A stretch of 64,000 nucleotides of DNA from CAXBMB01 sp963976695 (lineage in GTDB: Bacteria > Pseudomonadota > Alphaproteobacteria > Kiloniellales > DSM-21159): positions 130,440-194,439 of the forward strand of contig CAXBMB010000001.1 of assembly GCA_963976695.1 (NCBI GenBank), written 5' to 3'. Position 1 is the stretch's first letter, and every line of letters starts with the position of its first letter. Made by a program: the position numbers and the translations under genes. Shown here piece by piece: positions 8,177 to 16,032 of this stretch. The notes below the pieces were generated by a model. It was not told where the DNA came from. It did not search any database and saw only the letters and a list, made by a program, of their open reading frames with translations.

Positions 8177-8928
8177 GCGCGACACAGACGATCAATCCGT
8201 TCACCCTTGAAGGAAAGACAGTGCTCGTCGTTGGTGCGTCCTCCGGAATCGGCGCGGCAACGAGCCGACTTGCCAGCGAACTCGGTGCCAAGGTGCTCCT
8301 CGCCAGCCGCACGCGCGAAAGTCTCGAAGCGATCCGTGATCAGCTGGCGGATCCGTCACGCACTGCGGTATTGCCTATGGACTACCTTGATCCCCAATCC
8401 GTTCAGGATGCCCTGACAAACGTCCGCAATGTCGATCACGTCCTAGTCTCGGCCGTCGCGGACGAGAACAAGAAGCGTGGAGCGTTCCTTGAACTCGAAG
8501 AGGACACCATGCGCGCGTCCTTCGATAAGTTCTGGGGTCATGTCCATGTCGCGCGAGCGATTACGCCGCGCATGACGAAGAATGGCTCACTGACTATGCT
8601 ATCGTCGATCGCCGGTATCTCGCCCACTGGACCGGAGGCTGGTCTCTCGGTGATGAATGGCGTCCAGGCGGCGATCATGCAGACCGGCCGCACGCTCGCG
8701 AGAGAACTGGCCCCCAAGAGAGTGAACATCATCGCTCCTGGCGTCGTCCTCACCAATGTTTGGAAGGACGAAGAGCGCAAAAACCTAGCGTCCTGGATGG
8801 AGAAGGATCTCCCGGTAGCGCGAACCGGCGAGCCTGAACACATCGCGGCTGCCGCAGTGGGGCTGATGACAAACCCGTACATCACCGGCGTCGTTTTGCC
8901 AGTTGATGGCGGCTTGCTCCTCAATTGA
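8173..8928 (+). CDS. SDR-family protein lacking the canonical Tyr/Lys pair
   Basis: 251 aa with a Rossmann fold: the dinucleotide motif VGASSGIG (residues 20 to 27) and the end motif ITGVVLPVDGG are classical short-chain dehydrogenase/reductase features. However the YxxxK active site is replaced. Aligning the catalytic Ser (LSSIAG, residues 144-145) and the following AA, the Tyr position is Met161 and the Lys position is Gln165 (SVMNGVQAA). Related SDRs with NG..E/Q in place of the Tyr/Lys motif exist, and their activities are mostly unknown. It overlaps the MBL gene by 4 bases and is followed by a reductase-like gene after 43 bases. Confidence 0.85.
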   Translation: MSATQTINPFTLEGKTVLVVGASSGIGAATSRLASELGAKVLLASRTRESLEAIRDQLADPSRTAVLPMDYLDPQSVQDALTNVRNVDHVLVSAVADENKKRGAFLELEEDTMRASFDKFWGHVHVARAITPRMTKNGSLTMLSSIAGISPTGPEAGLSVMNGVQAAIMQTGRTLARELAPKRVNIIAPGVVLTNVWKDEERKNLASWMEKDLPVARTGEPEHIAAAAVGLMTNPYITGVVLPVDGGLLLN

Positions 8929-8971
8929 GCACCGCCGCGCTCCAGAGTAACCATTTTGAAGGAGAATACAG

Positions 8972-9655
8972 ATGAAAATCGGAGTTATCGGAGCTGGAAA
9001 CATGGGGCGCGCCATCGGTGCTCGCCTCTCTCACGCCGGACATGATGTCGCTTTCGGATCAAGGAAGGCACCGCAGGCAGGTGAAGCTGCCAGCCGCGGG
9101 AGTGAAAGCGCGTTTGCCACGACCCTCGATGAAGCGGCGCAGTTTGGCGACGTCCTCATTTGGACAGCGCGAATACATGATCCCAGCGAGATGCTGCGAA
9201 ACGCTGAGATGGTGACCAATAAAGTGATCATCGACCTGAACAACAGGGACTATAACGATGTTCGCACTGGCGCTTGGTTCGCCGAGAGTATTGCTGAGAA
9301 GCTGCAGGGTAATTTCCCGAAGAACATAGTCGTCAAGGCGTTCAATACGATACCTATGGAAGCTTTTGATATCCCGCGAGACGAGTTGGAGAACGCCCAA
9401 GCATCAACGTTTGTCGCCGGTGGCGATGCGGAAGCACGCCGAACCGTCAGTACACTCGCCGGAGACATTGGATTTTCCGCGGTCGATCTTGGCGGCGAGC
9501 TTGCCGCGATGCGGGCAGCGGAAGCCTTGGGCGACGCTATCCGAATACTCTTGATCGATGGCGGCCGCACGGGTTCGACGCACCTCACCGTCTCGCAGCT
9601 TCCTCGTCCGTCACTCGGTTTGGTTGGCGAGAGACAAGCGTCGCAATACGGATGA
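8972..9655 (+). CDS. NAD(P)-binding F420-oxidoreductase-like protein
   Basis: 227 aa starting at ATG 8972 after AAGGAG. It opens with a Rossmann motif (MKIGVIGAGNMGRAIGARLSHAG) and continues with FGSRK, DVLIWTARIHD, KVIIDLNNRDY and KAFNTIPMEAF, the pattern of the F420_oxidored/NADP-coenzyme F420 reductase-like family. In bacteria lacking F420 these proteins act on other, mostly unidentified, substrates with NADP(H). The stop overlaps the next LysR gene (ATGA), so four genes from MBL to LysR form one operon. Specific substrate not assignable. Confidence 0.8.
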   Translation: MKIGVIGAGNMGRAIGARLSHAGHDVAFGSRKAPQAGEAASRGSESAFATTLDEAAQFGDVLIWTARIHDPSEMLRNAEMVTNKVIIDLNNRDYNDVRTGAWFAESIAEKLQGNFPKNIVVKAFNTIPMEAFDIPRDELENAQASTFVAGGDAEARRTVSTLAGDIGFSAVDLGGELAAMRAAEALGDAIRILLIDGGRTGSTHLTVSQLPRPSLGLVGERQASQYG

Positions 9656-10557
9656 ACTTCCGGTTTTCAGATATTCAAACCCTGCTATCAGTCGCTGAGA
9701 AGGGCAGCTTTCGTGCGGCGGCATTGGCTCTCGAAGTCGGTCAGCCTGCTGTCAGTAGGCGAATCCGTAGATTGGAAGACAATATCGGCGTGTCGCTTTT
9801 TGAGCGGCGATCAACCGGCGCTTCTCTGACCAATGCGGGGAGGCAATTCACTAGCCAAGTGCGGTTCCTGCAGGCGGAGTTCGAAGCAGCGGTAAGTTCG
9901 GCCCAGGATGCGGGCGTCGCCCGTGAAGGCTCATTGTGCATCGGGCTGATCGTGTCGCTGTCCAAGGGGCCATATCGCAATATTGTCGGCGCGCTGTTCG
10001 AGAAACACGGGAGCCTGGACGTTTGTTTTGCTGAGGCGGAACGCGGTCATCTCTACACACTGCTAAATCAGCGGCGACTCGATGTTGTAATCGCAGCTGG
10101 TGAGCCTGATTCAGAAATCGGCGATAGTTTTCTCATCGCGAGAGAGAAACTGTATCTTGCTGTCTCCGACCACCACCCTTGGTCAGGCCGGGACAATCTC
10201 GCATGGCAAGAGGTTCGCGATGCAACGTTCATCGTTAGCGCCAGCGAACCAGGCCCGGAGATTGGCGACTACATTCTCCAAAACACGAGCGATGTCGGCC
10301 ATGCAGTTGACATTCGACGACACCGTCTGGGTCGTGAGGGGATCATGACGCTTGTAGGGCTAGGCCGCGGCGTGAGCCTAGTAGCGGACCATTGGCGCGG
10401 CGTTCAGTATCCGAACGTCGTTTTCGTTCCAATCGGAGGCGATGATGAGAGTGTCCCGTTTTCACTGACCTGGCGTCCCGACAACGATAATCCAGCACTT
10501 CGCCGGTTCATCTCTCTGGCACGGATCGAGGCGAAGCGGAACGGAGCTCATTCCTAG
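9652..10557 (+). CDS. LysR-family transcriptional regulator
   Basis: 301 aa. HTH at residues about 5 to 45 (SDIQTLLSVAEKGSFRAAALALEVGQPAVSRRIRRLE), then the LysR effector domain from about residue 90. The ATG overlaps the stop of the upstream oxidoreductase gene (ATGA), so it is the last gene of the cargo operon and not divergent like the first LysR at 6154-7116. Its 3' end overlaps the convergent DUF2274 gene by 50 bases, marking an abrupt junction between cargo and conjugation backbone. Target and ligand unknown. Confidence 0.88.
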   Translation: MNFRFSDIQTLLSVAEKGSFRAAALALEVGQPAVSRRIRRLEDNIGVSLFERRSTGASLTNAGRQFTSQVRFLQAEFEAAVSSAQDAGVAREGSLCIGLIVSLSKGPYRNIVGALFEKHGSLDVCFAEAERGHLYTLLNQRRLDVVIAAGEPDSEIGDSFLIAREKLYLAVSDHHPWSGRDNLAWQEVRDATFIVSASEPGPEIGDYILQNTSDVGHAVDIRRHRLGREGIMTLVGLGRGVSLVADHWRGVQYPNVVFVPIGGDDESVPFSLTWRPDNDNPALRRFISLARIEAKRNGAHS

Positions 10558-10756
10558 CCTTGGCGAAGCCGCGATCAGTTTTCATGAATTGTTCTAGCAT
10601 CGGTGCGATGAGCTTCGATGGCTCAAGTTCATGGCCATTCTCCCGCGCAAGGATCTCCGCATACGCAGCGAGATCGCGATGCACTTTGGCTGGCAATTCA
10701 ACGGATAACTTCACCGGTTTGTCGTCTTGGATGTCGCCAAGCTTCAGTTTGCTCAT
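10508..10756 (-). CDS. DUF2274 family protein, conjugation-associated
   Basis: 82 aa, MSKLKLGDIQDDKPVKLSVELPAKVHRDL onward, a DUF2274 sequence found almost always directly after trbI in ICE and plasmid trb operons. The short beta-like start followed by helices resembles a ribbon-helix-helix protein (KLSVELPAKVHRDLAAYAEIL), so a DNA-binding role is possible but unproven. It overlaps the trbI stop by 4 bases (ATGA) and closes the trb operon. Its C-terminal 16 codons overlap the convergent LysR gene. Confidence 0.8.
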   Translation of the reverse strand: MSKLKLGDIQDDKPVKLSVELPAKVHRDLAAYAEILARENGHELEPSKLIAPMLEQFMKTDRGFAKARNELRSASPRSVPER

Positions 10757-11964
10757 CGGGTCTCTCCTTGAGGTTCGAGAATGAGGTCGCGTGTGACCAT
10801 AACGCGCACCGGGAATCCTGGTCGGACCGTCAGCGTCGGCGGGATGCCCAGCTGGCGCTGTACGATTGCTTCGCCCGCGCGACCGATCGTGTCCTGTGTC
10901 CCGTCGCGAATGGCCTGCGCGATCCCGTCGCCATCGTCTTCACCGCTTTCGAGGCCGATGTTGAGGATCGTGGCGAGACCCGCCGCGAGGAGCAGCCGAT
11001 CCCAATGGTTGTCGACACCATCTTCCAGCCCTGCGAAGCCCGCCTGATCCGTACCAGGTTCGCGTTCGAGCACGATTGAGCGCCCGCCGGGGAAGATAAG
11101 GCGGGTCCACGCGAGCAATAGGCGGCGCTGACCCGAGGCCACGCGGCTGTCATATTCGCCGAGCAGACGTGAGCCTTGGGGGATGAGCAGGAACCGCCCG
11201 GTCGGGCTGTCATAGACGTGCGAGGTGACCTGCGCGCTGATCTGACCAGGAAGGTCGGAGCGCAGCCCGGTAATGAGGGCTGCGGGTATCGTCGAACCGG
11301 CCTGCAGGACATAGGGGCTTGGCGGCGATTGCAGGAGATCCGACGCGGTCGTGCGCCGATCCACGTCCCGATCCAAGAAGGCCTCGCGGCGCTCCACATC
11401 GTCCGGTGTCAGCTGAGATGTCGCAGAGGTCGGAAACAGCCCTTGTAGGCCGGTGGCAGGAGGCGATGCCGGGCGAGCTGGAGTAGGCGTTTGGACGGGT
11501 GATGCGGTGCGCGCATCCGCGAACAGGACCGCGAGGCGGGCTGCTTCCTCCTCTTGCAGGCGCAATTGTTCGGCCGGATCGACTGCGCCGGGTGTTGGCA
11601 CGACAGGCACGGGCTCGCCGCGTCGCTGCGCCGAGAGCACCGGGCGACCGAATTCGCCAGGCAGCGGCGGGCCGAGTTGCGGGATAGAGCTGTAATCGCT
11701 GGGAAGCCGTGAGAGGCCCTCGGCCTCTTGGACCCGGTCGGTGGAGAAGAGTTCGGAAGGTCCGTCGCGTCCGTCCGGGCTTTGCAGTGCGACAATCAGA
11801 ATCCCGCCGATGCCGAGTCCACCGACTACGGCGAAAACTGAAATTGCCTTCCGGGAAAGGCGCATGACGCGGGCCGGATCGGACCGGAGGAGCAACTCCT
11901 TCGAGATGTCTTGTTCCGTGCGGGAAGGCTCGCTTGCCGGTTTATTGGCGTCGATGTCCGTCAT
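10753..11964 (-). CDS. trbI: TrbI, VirB10-like core component of the conjugative T4SS
   Basis: 403 aa. A short cytoplasmic N-terminus is followed by one membrane span (ISVFAVVGGLGIGGILIVAL, about residues 42 to 61), a long proline-rich periplasmic linker to about 190, and a C-terminal VirB10/TrbI domain (YVLQAGSTIPAALITGLRSDLPGQISAQV, then LLIPQGSRLLGEYDS and RRLLLAWTRLIFPGG). This protein spans from inner membrane to the outer-membrane pore and transduces energy for substrate passage. ATG overlaps the trbG stop (ATGA). Length is normal for the family. Confidence 0.93.
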   Translation of the reverse strand: MTDIDANKPASEPSRTEQDISKELLLRSDPARVMRLSRKAISVFAVVGGLGIGGILIVALQSPDGRDGPSELFSTDRVQEAEGLSRLPSDYSSIPQLGPPLPGEFGRPVLSAQRRGEPVPVVPTPGAVDPAEQLRLQEEEAARLAVLFADARTASPVQTPTPARPASPPATGLQGLFPTSATSQLTPDDVERREAFLDRDVDRRTTASDLLQSPPSPYVLQAGSTIPAALITGLRSDLPGQISAQVTSHVYDSPTGRFLLIPQGSRLLGEYDSRVASGQRRLLLAWTRLIFPGGRSIVLEREPGTDQAGFAGLEDGVDNHWDRLLLAAGLATILNIGLESGEDDGDGIAQAIRDGTQDTIGRAGEAIVQRQLGIPPTLTVRPGFPVRVMVTRDLILEPQGETR

Positions 11965-13001
11965 CTGTCCGATCCTTGCCGATGGAGGCTGGCCTGACGA
12001 TCGTCCCCGCGTGAGGAGCGCTGGCGTCCATCGGTGCGGATGATGCGCACGCGTTGCTGGCGATCTCCGAGGCGAAGCTCGGCGGCAGCAAAGAGCCGGT
12101 CGACGATCATAAAATTGCGGCGGATACGGTAATTGACCAGCTGACCCTCGCCTTCCGGGCCGATGACGAAGAGTGGCGGCATCTCGCCTTGGCCGATGCC
12201 GCGCGGGAACTCGATGAAGACCTGACGCCCATCATCGAAGGCGCGGCGGGGCCGCCAAGGGGCGCGATCGCCCGTGATACGATAACGGAAGTTGACGTTG
12301 GTGAGATCGACGTTCCGTCCGATCGGCATTGCGGCTTCTGCATGCGCATTCTGGCGACGCAGTGCGATCAGATCGTCTTCCGGATACTGCCACGAGACAG
12401 AGGCCATATAGGCCTGCGGTGTCGCGCGGAGCTCTAAATGATAAGTCCGTCGATCTGTATTGATGACGAGATTGGTGGTGAGGTCAGGCCGCGTCGGCTT
12501 GACTAGGATATGGATACGACGGCTGTCGCCTGACCCGCTCTCGGTATCGCCGATGATCCAGCGGGCCGTATCACCAGCAGCAATCGGTCCGGAACCGACG
12601 AGGCTTTCACCTGCCTGCAAGGCAATGTCGGTTACTTGGCCGGGAGAGGTATAGACCTGATAGAGTGCGCCGGAGGTGTAGGGGTAGAGCTGGACCGCGT
12701 TGATGAAGCCGTCGCGGACTGGTTCCATCCGTGCAGCCGCGTTGGCGTTGGTGACCCGCTCGGTCGGCTCGGCCGCTTGCGGCGATTTCGGGTCGGCGTC
12801 CACGCGCATGAGCTGGCCGGGAAGCGGGAGCGGCTCGGGCCGCTCCACGATCTCCACCGGGCGCGGCGGCTCGGCGATGAGTGTGGCTTCGACCGGATCG
12901 TCATAGCCGATCTCAGGCGGTTTGAAGGTGGCGCATCCTGCGAGAATCGTTGTGGCGAGCAAGGTTGCGAAGGATAGTTTAGCTGACATGCAATGTCTCA
13001 T
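11961..13001 (-). CDS. trbG: TrbG, VirB9-like outer-membrane core component
   Basis: 346 aa from ATG 13001, which overlaps the trbF stop (ATGA); a longer upstream frame exists but would run through trbF. The N-terminus is a lipoprotein signal (FATLLATTILAGCATF), and the protein carries the VirB9/TrbG domain with ALQAGESLVGSGPIAAGDTARWIIGD and the C-terminal VNYRIRRNFMIVDRLFAAAELRLGDRQQRVRI. It forms the outer ring of the core complex with TrbI. Length and domain order are typical. Confidence 0.93.
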   Translation of the reverse strand: MRHCMSAKLSFATLLATTILAGCATFKPPEIGYDDPVEATLIAEPPRPVEIVERPEPLPLPGQLMRVDADPKSPQAAEPTERVTNANAAARMEPVRDGFINAVQLYPYTSGALYQVYTSPGQVTDIALQAGESLVGSGPIAAGDTARWIIGDTESGSGDSRRIHILVKPTRPDLTTNLVINTDRRTYHLELRATPQAYMASVSWQYPEDDLIALRRQNAHAEAAMPIGRNVDLTNVNFRYRITGDRAPWRPRRAFDDGRQVFIEFPRGIGQGEMPPLFVIGPEGEGQLVNYRIRRNFMIVDRLFAAAELRLGDRQQRVRIIRTDGRQRSSRGDDRQASLHRQGSDR

Positions 13002-13684
13002 TGGGCGTTCTCCCTTGACCAGTTGATGGCGTGGACGAAGACGCCGAGGGGGTTCTTGCGAAGCTTTTCGGCATCGCGGGGCTGTTGGATGACGACGGTG
13101 AGAATGCCGGTCCATCGTTCGGTCCGGGCGAGCTGGCCGTTCACGTAACGGCGCTCGCTCCAGGCAACACGAAAGCTGCTGTCGGAGGCGCGAATGACGC
13201 TGGAAATTTCCGCCGTCACCTGCACTTCACCGACGCGTTCAAACGGATCGTCCACTCGTGCGAAGTCGTTGAGCGCGACTGCGCCGCGGTCGGTGGTGAA
13301 ATCATAGGCGCGTAACCAATTCTCGCGCAGGACGATCGGATCGGCGGGGCGCTGGCGCACGTTCTCGATGAAGCGCGCGAGATGGAATGCGATTTGTGGA
13401 TCCGTCGGGCGGTAGTTCGCAGTCGCGGGGGTCACAGCCTGCGCGGCCCCGAGCCGGTCGACCTCGACAACGTACGGCACGATGGTGCCCTGGGTTGATT
13501 GCCAGACCAGCGCCAAGCCAAAGACCGCTGTCGTCGCAAGGCATCCGACGGCCATGAGTCGCCAGTTTTTCGCCTGGACGCTGGCCGATCCCATCCGCTC
13601 GTCCCAGGCTTGGGCGGCCTTCTGGTAGGGCGTGGTTGGTTCGGGGGTTTTCGCGTATCGCACGCTGGGTCTTTTGAACATCAT
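12998..13684 (-). CDS. trbF: TrbF, VirB8-like inner-membrane assembly factor
   Basis: 228 aa: cytoplasmic N-terminus with PYQKAAQAWDERMGSA, one membrane span (LMAVGCLATTAVFGLALVW, about residues 43 to 61), then a periplasmic VirB8 fold (AFHLARFIENVRQRPADPIVLRENWLRAYDF and RTERWTGILTVVIQQP). VirB8-class proteins nucleate assembly of the secretion channel. Start codon overlaps trbL stop and stop overlaps trbG start, so translation is coupled across the operon. Confidence 0.93.
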   Translation of the reverse strand: MMFKRPSVRYAKTPEPTTPYQKAAQAWDERMGSASVQAKNWRLMAVGCLATTAVFGLALVWQSTQGTIVPYVVEVDRLGAAQAVTPATANYRPTDPQIAFHLARFIENVRQRPADPIVLRENWLRAYDFTTDRGAVALNDFARVDDPFERVGEVQVTAEISSVIRASDSSFRVAWSERRYVNGQLARTERWTGILTVVIQQPRDAEKLRKNPLGVFVHAINWSRENAQ

Positions 13685-14967
13685 GATCTCTCCGAAAGGC
13701 TGATGGCAGTTCCGCCGCCGCCGCCGTCGCCGGAGCGCACGGCGTGGGCGGCGACGCTGGCACCGTGTTGCAGGGATTGCTGGCGCTTCATGCGTCGCGC
13801 CCAGGCAGGCGGTCCGTCATTCGCAGGCGGTGGCGTGTTGGGTGAATTGCTGAACTTGCCGCCGGTGGCTTCGAAGGCGGCCCGTGATCCGGATTTGTAG
13901 CTGTCTCCGACGGCGCGCTTGAGCGGGCTCATCGCCGCCGACGCGCCTGCCTGACCGACGGCTGCCATGCCGCTCGCGGCCTTCCCGGCCGTGCTCGATC
14001 CCGACGCTGCGCCAATCTGGAAGGCGGTCGAGGCACCACCTGCAACAGCGGACCCACCGCGCAACGCTGCACCACCTGCCGCGCCAGCCATCTTTGCGCC
14101 AGCGAGGCCGCCTGCGACGACGCCGCCCGCCGCGAGACCGGCACCGACGGCAGCGCCAGCCCCGAGTTGTGGTCCGCCGGAGACGATGCCGTTGGCGATA
14201 CCCGGTCCGAAGATACCGAGCGCCAGAAGCGAGAGCGCCGCGAGGACGACGGCCATAGCATCGTTGATCGTCGGCTCGCCCGTAAATCCTGCGGTGAACT
14301 CGCCGAAGATGGTCGAGCCGATCCCGACGATGACCGCGAGGACGAGCACTTTGACGCCGGACGAGATGACGAGACCGAGCACACGCTCGGCCATGAAAGC
14401 GGTCTTGTTGAAGAGGCCGAACGGCACGAGAATGAAACCCGCGAGCGTGGCCAGTTTGAACTCAATGAGGGTGACGAACAGTTGGATCGCGAGGATGAAG
14501 AAGGACAGGATCACGACGATCCAAGCGAACATCAGTATCGTGATCTGGATGAAGTTCTCGAAGAAGGACACGAACCCCATGAGGTCGGCGATGGATTCGA
14601 GGATCGGCTGACCGGCTTCTAGGCCAACGGCGGCGATGCGTCCGGGTTGCATTAGCTCGCCCGCGCCGAGAGCACCGCCCGTGGCGACCAGGCCGAGGCC
14701 CGCGAAACTCTCGAAGACGACCCGGGCGAGCCAGTTCCAGTTGCTAATGATGTAAGCAAAGACACCGACGAAGAGGGTTTTCTTGACCAGCCGTCCGATG
14801 ATGTCCTCGTCCGCGCCCCAAGCCCAGAAAAGTGCTGCAAGCGTGACGTCGATAACGATGAGCGTGGTAGCGAGAAAGGCGACATCACCGCCGAGCAGTC
14901 CGAATCCGCTGTCGATATAGCTGGTGAAGACCTGCAGGAACCGATCGATGACGCCGACATCGCCCAT
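13681..14967 (-). CDS. trbL: TrbL, VirB6-like polytopic channel protein
   Basis: 428 aa with about six to seven hydrophobic segments in the first 290 residues (for example VAFLATTLIVIDVTLAALFWAW and ITILMFAWIVVILSFFILAI) and a Gly/Ala/Ser-rich, low-complexity C-terminal tail typical of P-type TrbL. VirB6/TrbL proteins form part of the inner-membrane channel. ATG 14967 lies 3 bases after the small TrbK-like gene. The tail from about residue 290 is repetitive (GAGAAVGAGLAAGG-like) and probably exposed. Confidence 0.92.
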   Translation of the reverse strand: MGDVGVIDRFLQVFTSYIDSGFGLLGGDVAFLATTLIVIDVTLAALFWAWGADEDIIGRLVKKTLFVGVFAYIISNWNWLARVVFESFAGLGLVATGGALGAGELMQPGRIAAVGLEAGQPILESIADLMGFVSFFENFIQITILMFAWIVVILSFFILAIQLFVTLIEFKLATLAGFILVPFGLFNKTAFMAERVLGLVISSGVKVLVLAVIVGIGSTIFGEFTAGFTGEPTINDAMAVVLAALSLLALGIFGPGIANGIVSGGPQLGAGAAVGAGLAAGGVVAGGLAGAKMAGAAGGAALRGGSAVAGGASTAFQIGAASGSSTAGKAASGMAAVGQAGASAAMSPLKRAVGDSYKSGSRAAFEATGGKFSNSPNTPPPANDGPPAWARRMKRQQSLQHGASVAAHAVRSGDGGGGGTAISLSERS

Positions 14968-14970
14968 GGC

Positions 14971-15243
14971 TTACTCCGCGCTCTGATTGTCTGAGGGCGC
15001 GCCAAAGAAGCGCCGGCGGTTCTCGGCCCAGGCTTTTTGGCAGGCGACGTCGGTCTCCAGTTCCTCGGGCGTCAGCGTCCGGCAGTGCTGGAGTTTTTGT
15101 CTAAGGGGATCACCCAAGACTGAGAGGGCGGGTGCTGCCTCCTCCTCGAGCGTGCGTTGCAGCTCAGTCGCGGCCATGAGCGCCGCAACGGCGCCCATGG
15201 CGATGGCGATCCCTTTGAGGGTGGTCTCTGCGGTGAGCTTCAT
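14971..15243 (-). CDS. TrbK-alt-like putative entry-exclusion protein
   Basis: 90 aa between trbJ and trbL. One N-terminal hydrophobic segment (LKGIAIAMGAVAALMAATEL) followed by a charged domain with two cysteines (HCRTLTPEELETDVACQKAWAENRRRFF). The position and the CRTLTPE...C..AW..NRR.FF pattern match the family annotated as putative entry exclusion protein TrbK-alt in alphaproteobacterial ICEs. Entry exclusion would keep host cells from receiving a second copy; for this protein that is inferred from position and family name. Confidence 0.75.
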   Translation of the reverse strand: MKLTAETTLKGIAIAMGAVAALMAATELQRTLEEEAAPALSVLGDPLRQKLQHCRTLTPEELETDVACQKAWAENRRRFFGAPSDNQSAE

Positions 15244-15249
15244 GGCGGC

Positions 15250-16032
15250 CTATCGGAACATCCGGACGGTGGTCGGCTCATAGCCGCTGTCATAGTCGAG
15301 GAATCGTGTGAGGTTCTCGCGCGCCTGCGCCTCGGCGGAGGCGGCACGCGCGGCTTCGAGCGACTGCGCCCGGTTCTGCGCGGCAATGGCGCCGGTCAGA
15401 TCGGAGATTTGCTGGCTTTGTAGCGCGAGCAACTGGTTCCCGGCCTGCGTGGCCTGCAGGGCACCGGTCGCGGCCTGACTCCGGCCCACGAGCGCCTGCA
15501 TCTCGGTGCGGGCGGTTTCGATATTGCCTACGACACCCGCCTGTACCTTCAGTGCGTCTTCGAACCCTGCCACGGAAGTCTGCCAGCGTTCGCGGGCACC
15601 GCCGATCATCTCGTCGAAGTCGCCGCGCGCTGCTGACTCGCCGTAATCCTGTGTGAAGGCTTCGTCGATCGTTGCCACGTCGTGTGCGATGCGCTGTGCT
15701 TCCCCGAGCAATTGCTGCGTTTGCTGCACGGAGGACTGCAGCTGTGTGAGCGACGAATATGGCAGGCTCGCAAGATTGCGCGCCTGATTGACGAGCATCG
15801 CTGCTTCGTTTTGTAGCTGGGCGATCTGGTTGTTGATTTGCTCCAGTGTCCGCGCGGCGGTCAGCAAGTTCTCGGCATGGTTTGTCGGGTCGTAGACGAT
15901 TCCGCCGAACCCGCCGCCGAACAGCCCGGCATGGGCGGGCGGCGCGGTCGTCGGTGAGAGCGCGATCGCACTCGACAGCAGTAAGGCAGCGGCTGCGCGC
16001 GCGGCAAATTTACGTGTCTTGGTGTTGGTCAT
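15250..16032 (-). CDS. trbJ: TrbJ, VirB5-like pilus-associated protein
   Basis: 260 aa from ATG 16032, which has AAGGAG at a good distance; an upstream extension is proline-rich and would overlap trbE further. A Sec signal peptide (KFAARAAAALLLSSAIALSPTTAPPAHA) is followed by GLFGGGFGGIVYDPTNHAENLLTAARTLEQINNQIAQL, the hallmark of TrbJ, and a long coiled-coil region. The product is periplasmic and takes part in pilus assembly or adhesion. Its start overlaps the 3' end of trbE by 23 bases. Confidence 0.92.
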   Translation of the reverse strand: MTNTKTRKFAARAAAALLLSSAIALSPTTAPPAHAGLFGGGFGGIVYDPTNHAENLLTAARTLEQINNQIAQLQNEAAMLVNQARNLASLPYSSLTQLQSSVQQTQQLLGEAQRIAHDVATIDEAFTQDYGESAARGDFDEMIGGARERWQTSVAGFEDALKVQAGVVGNIETARTEMQALVGRSQAATGALQATQAGNQLLALQSQQISDLTGAIAAQNRAQSLEAARAASAEAQARENLTRFLDYDSGYEPTTVRMFR

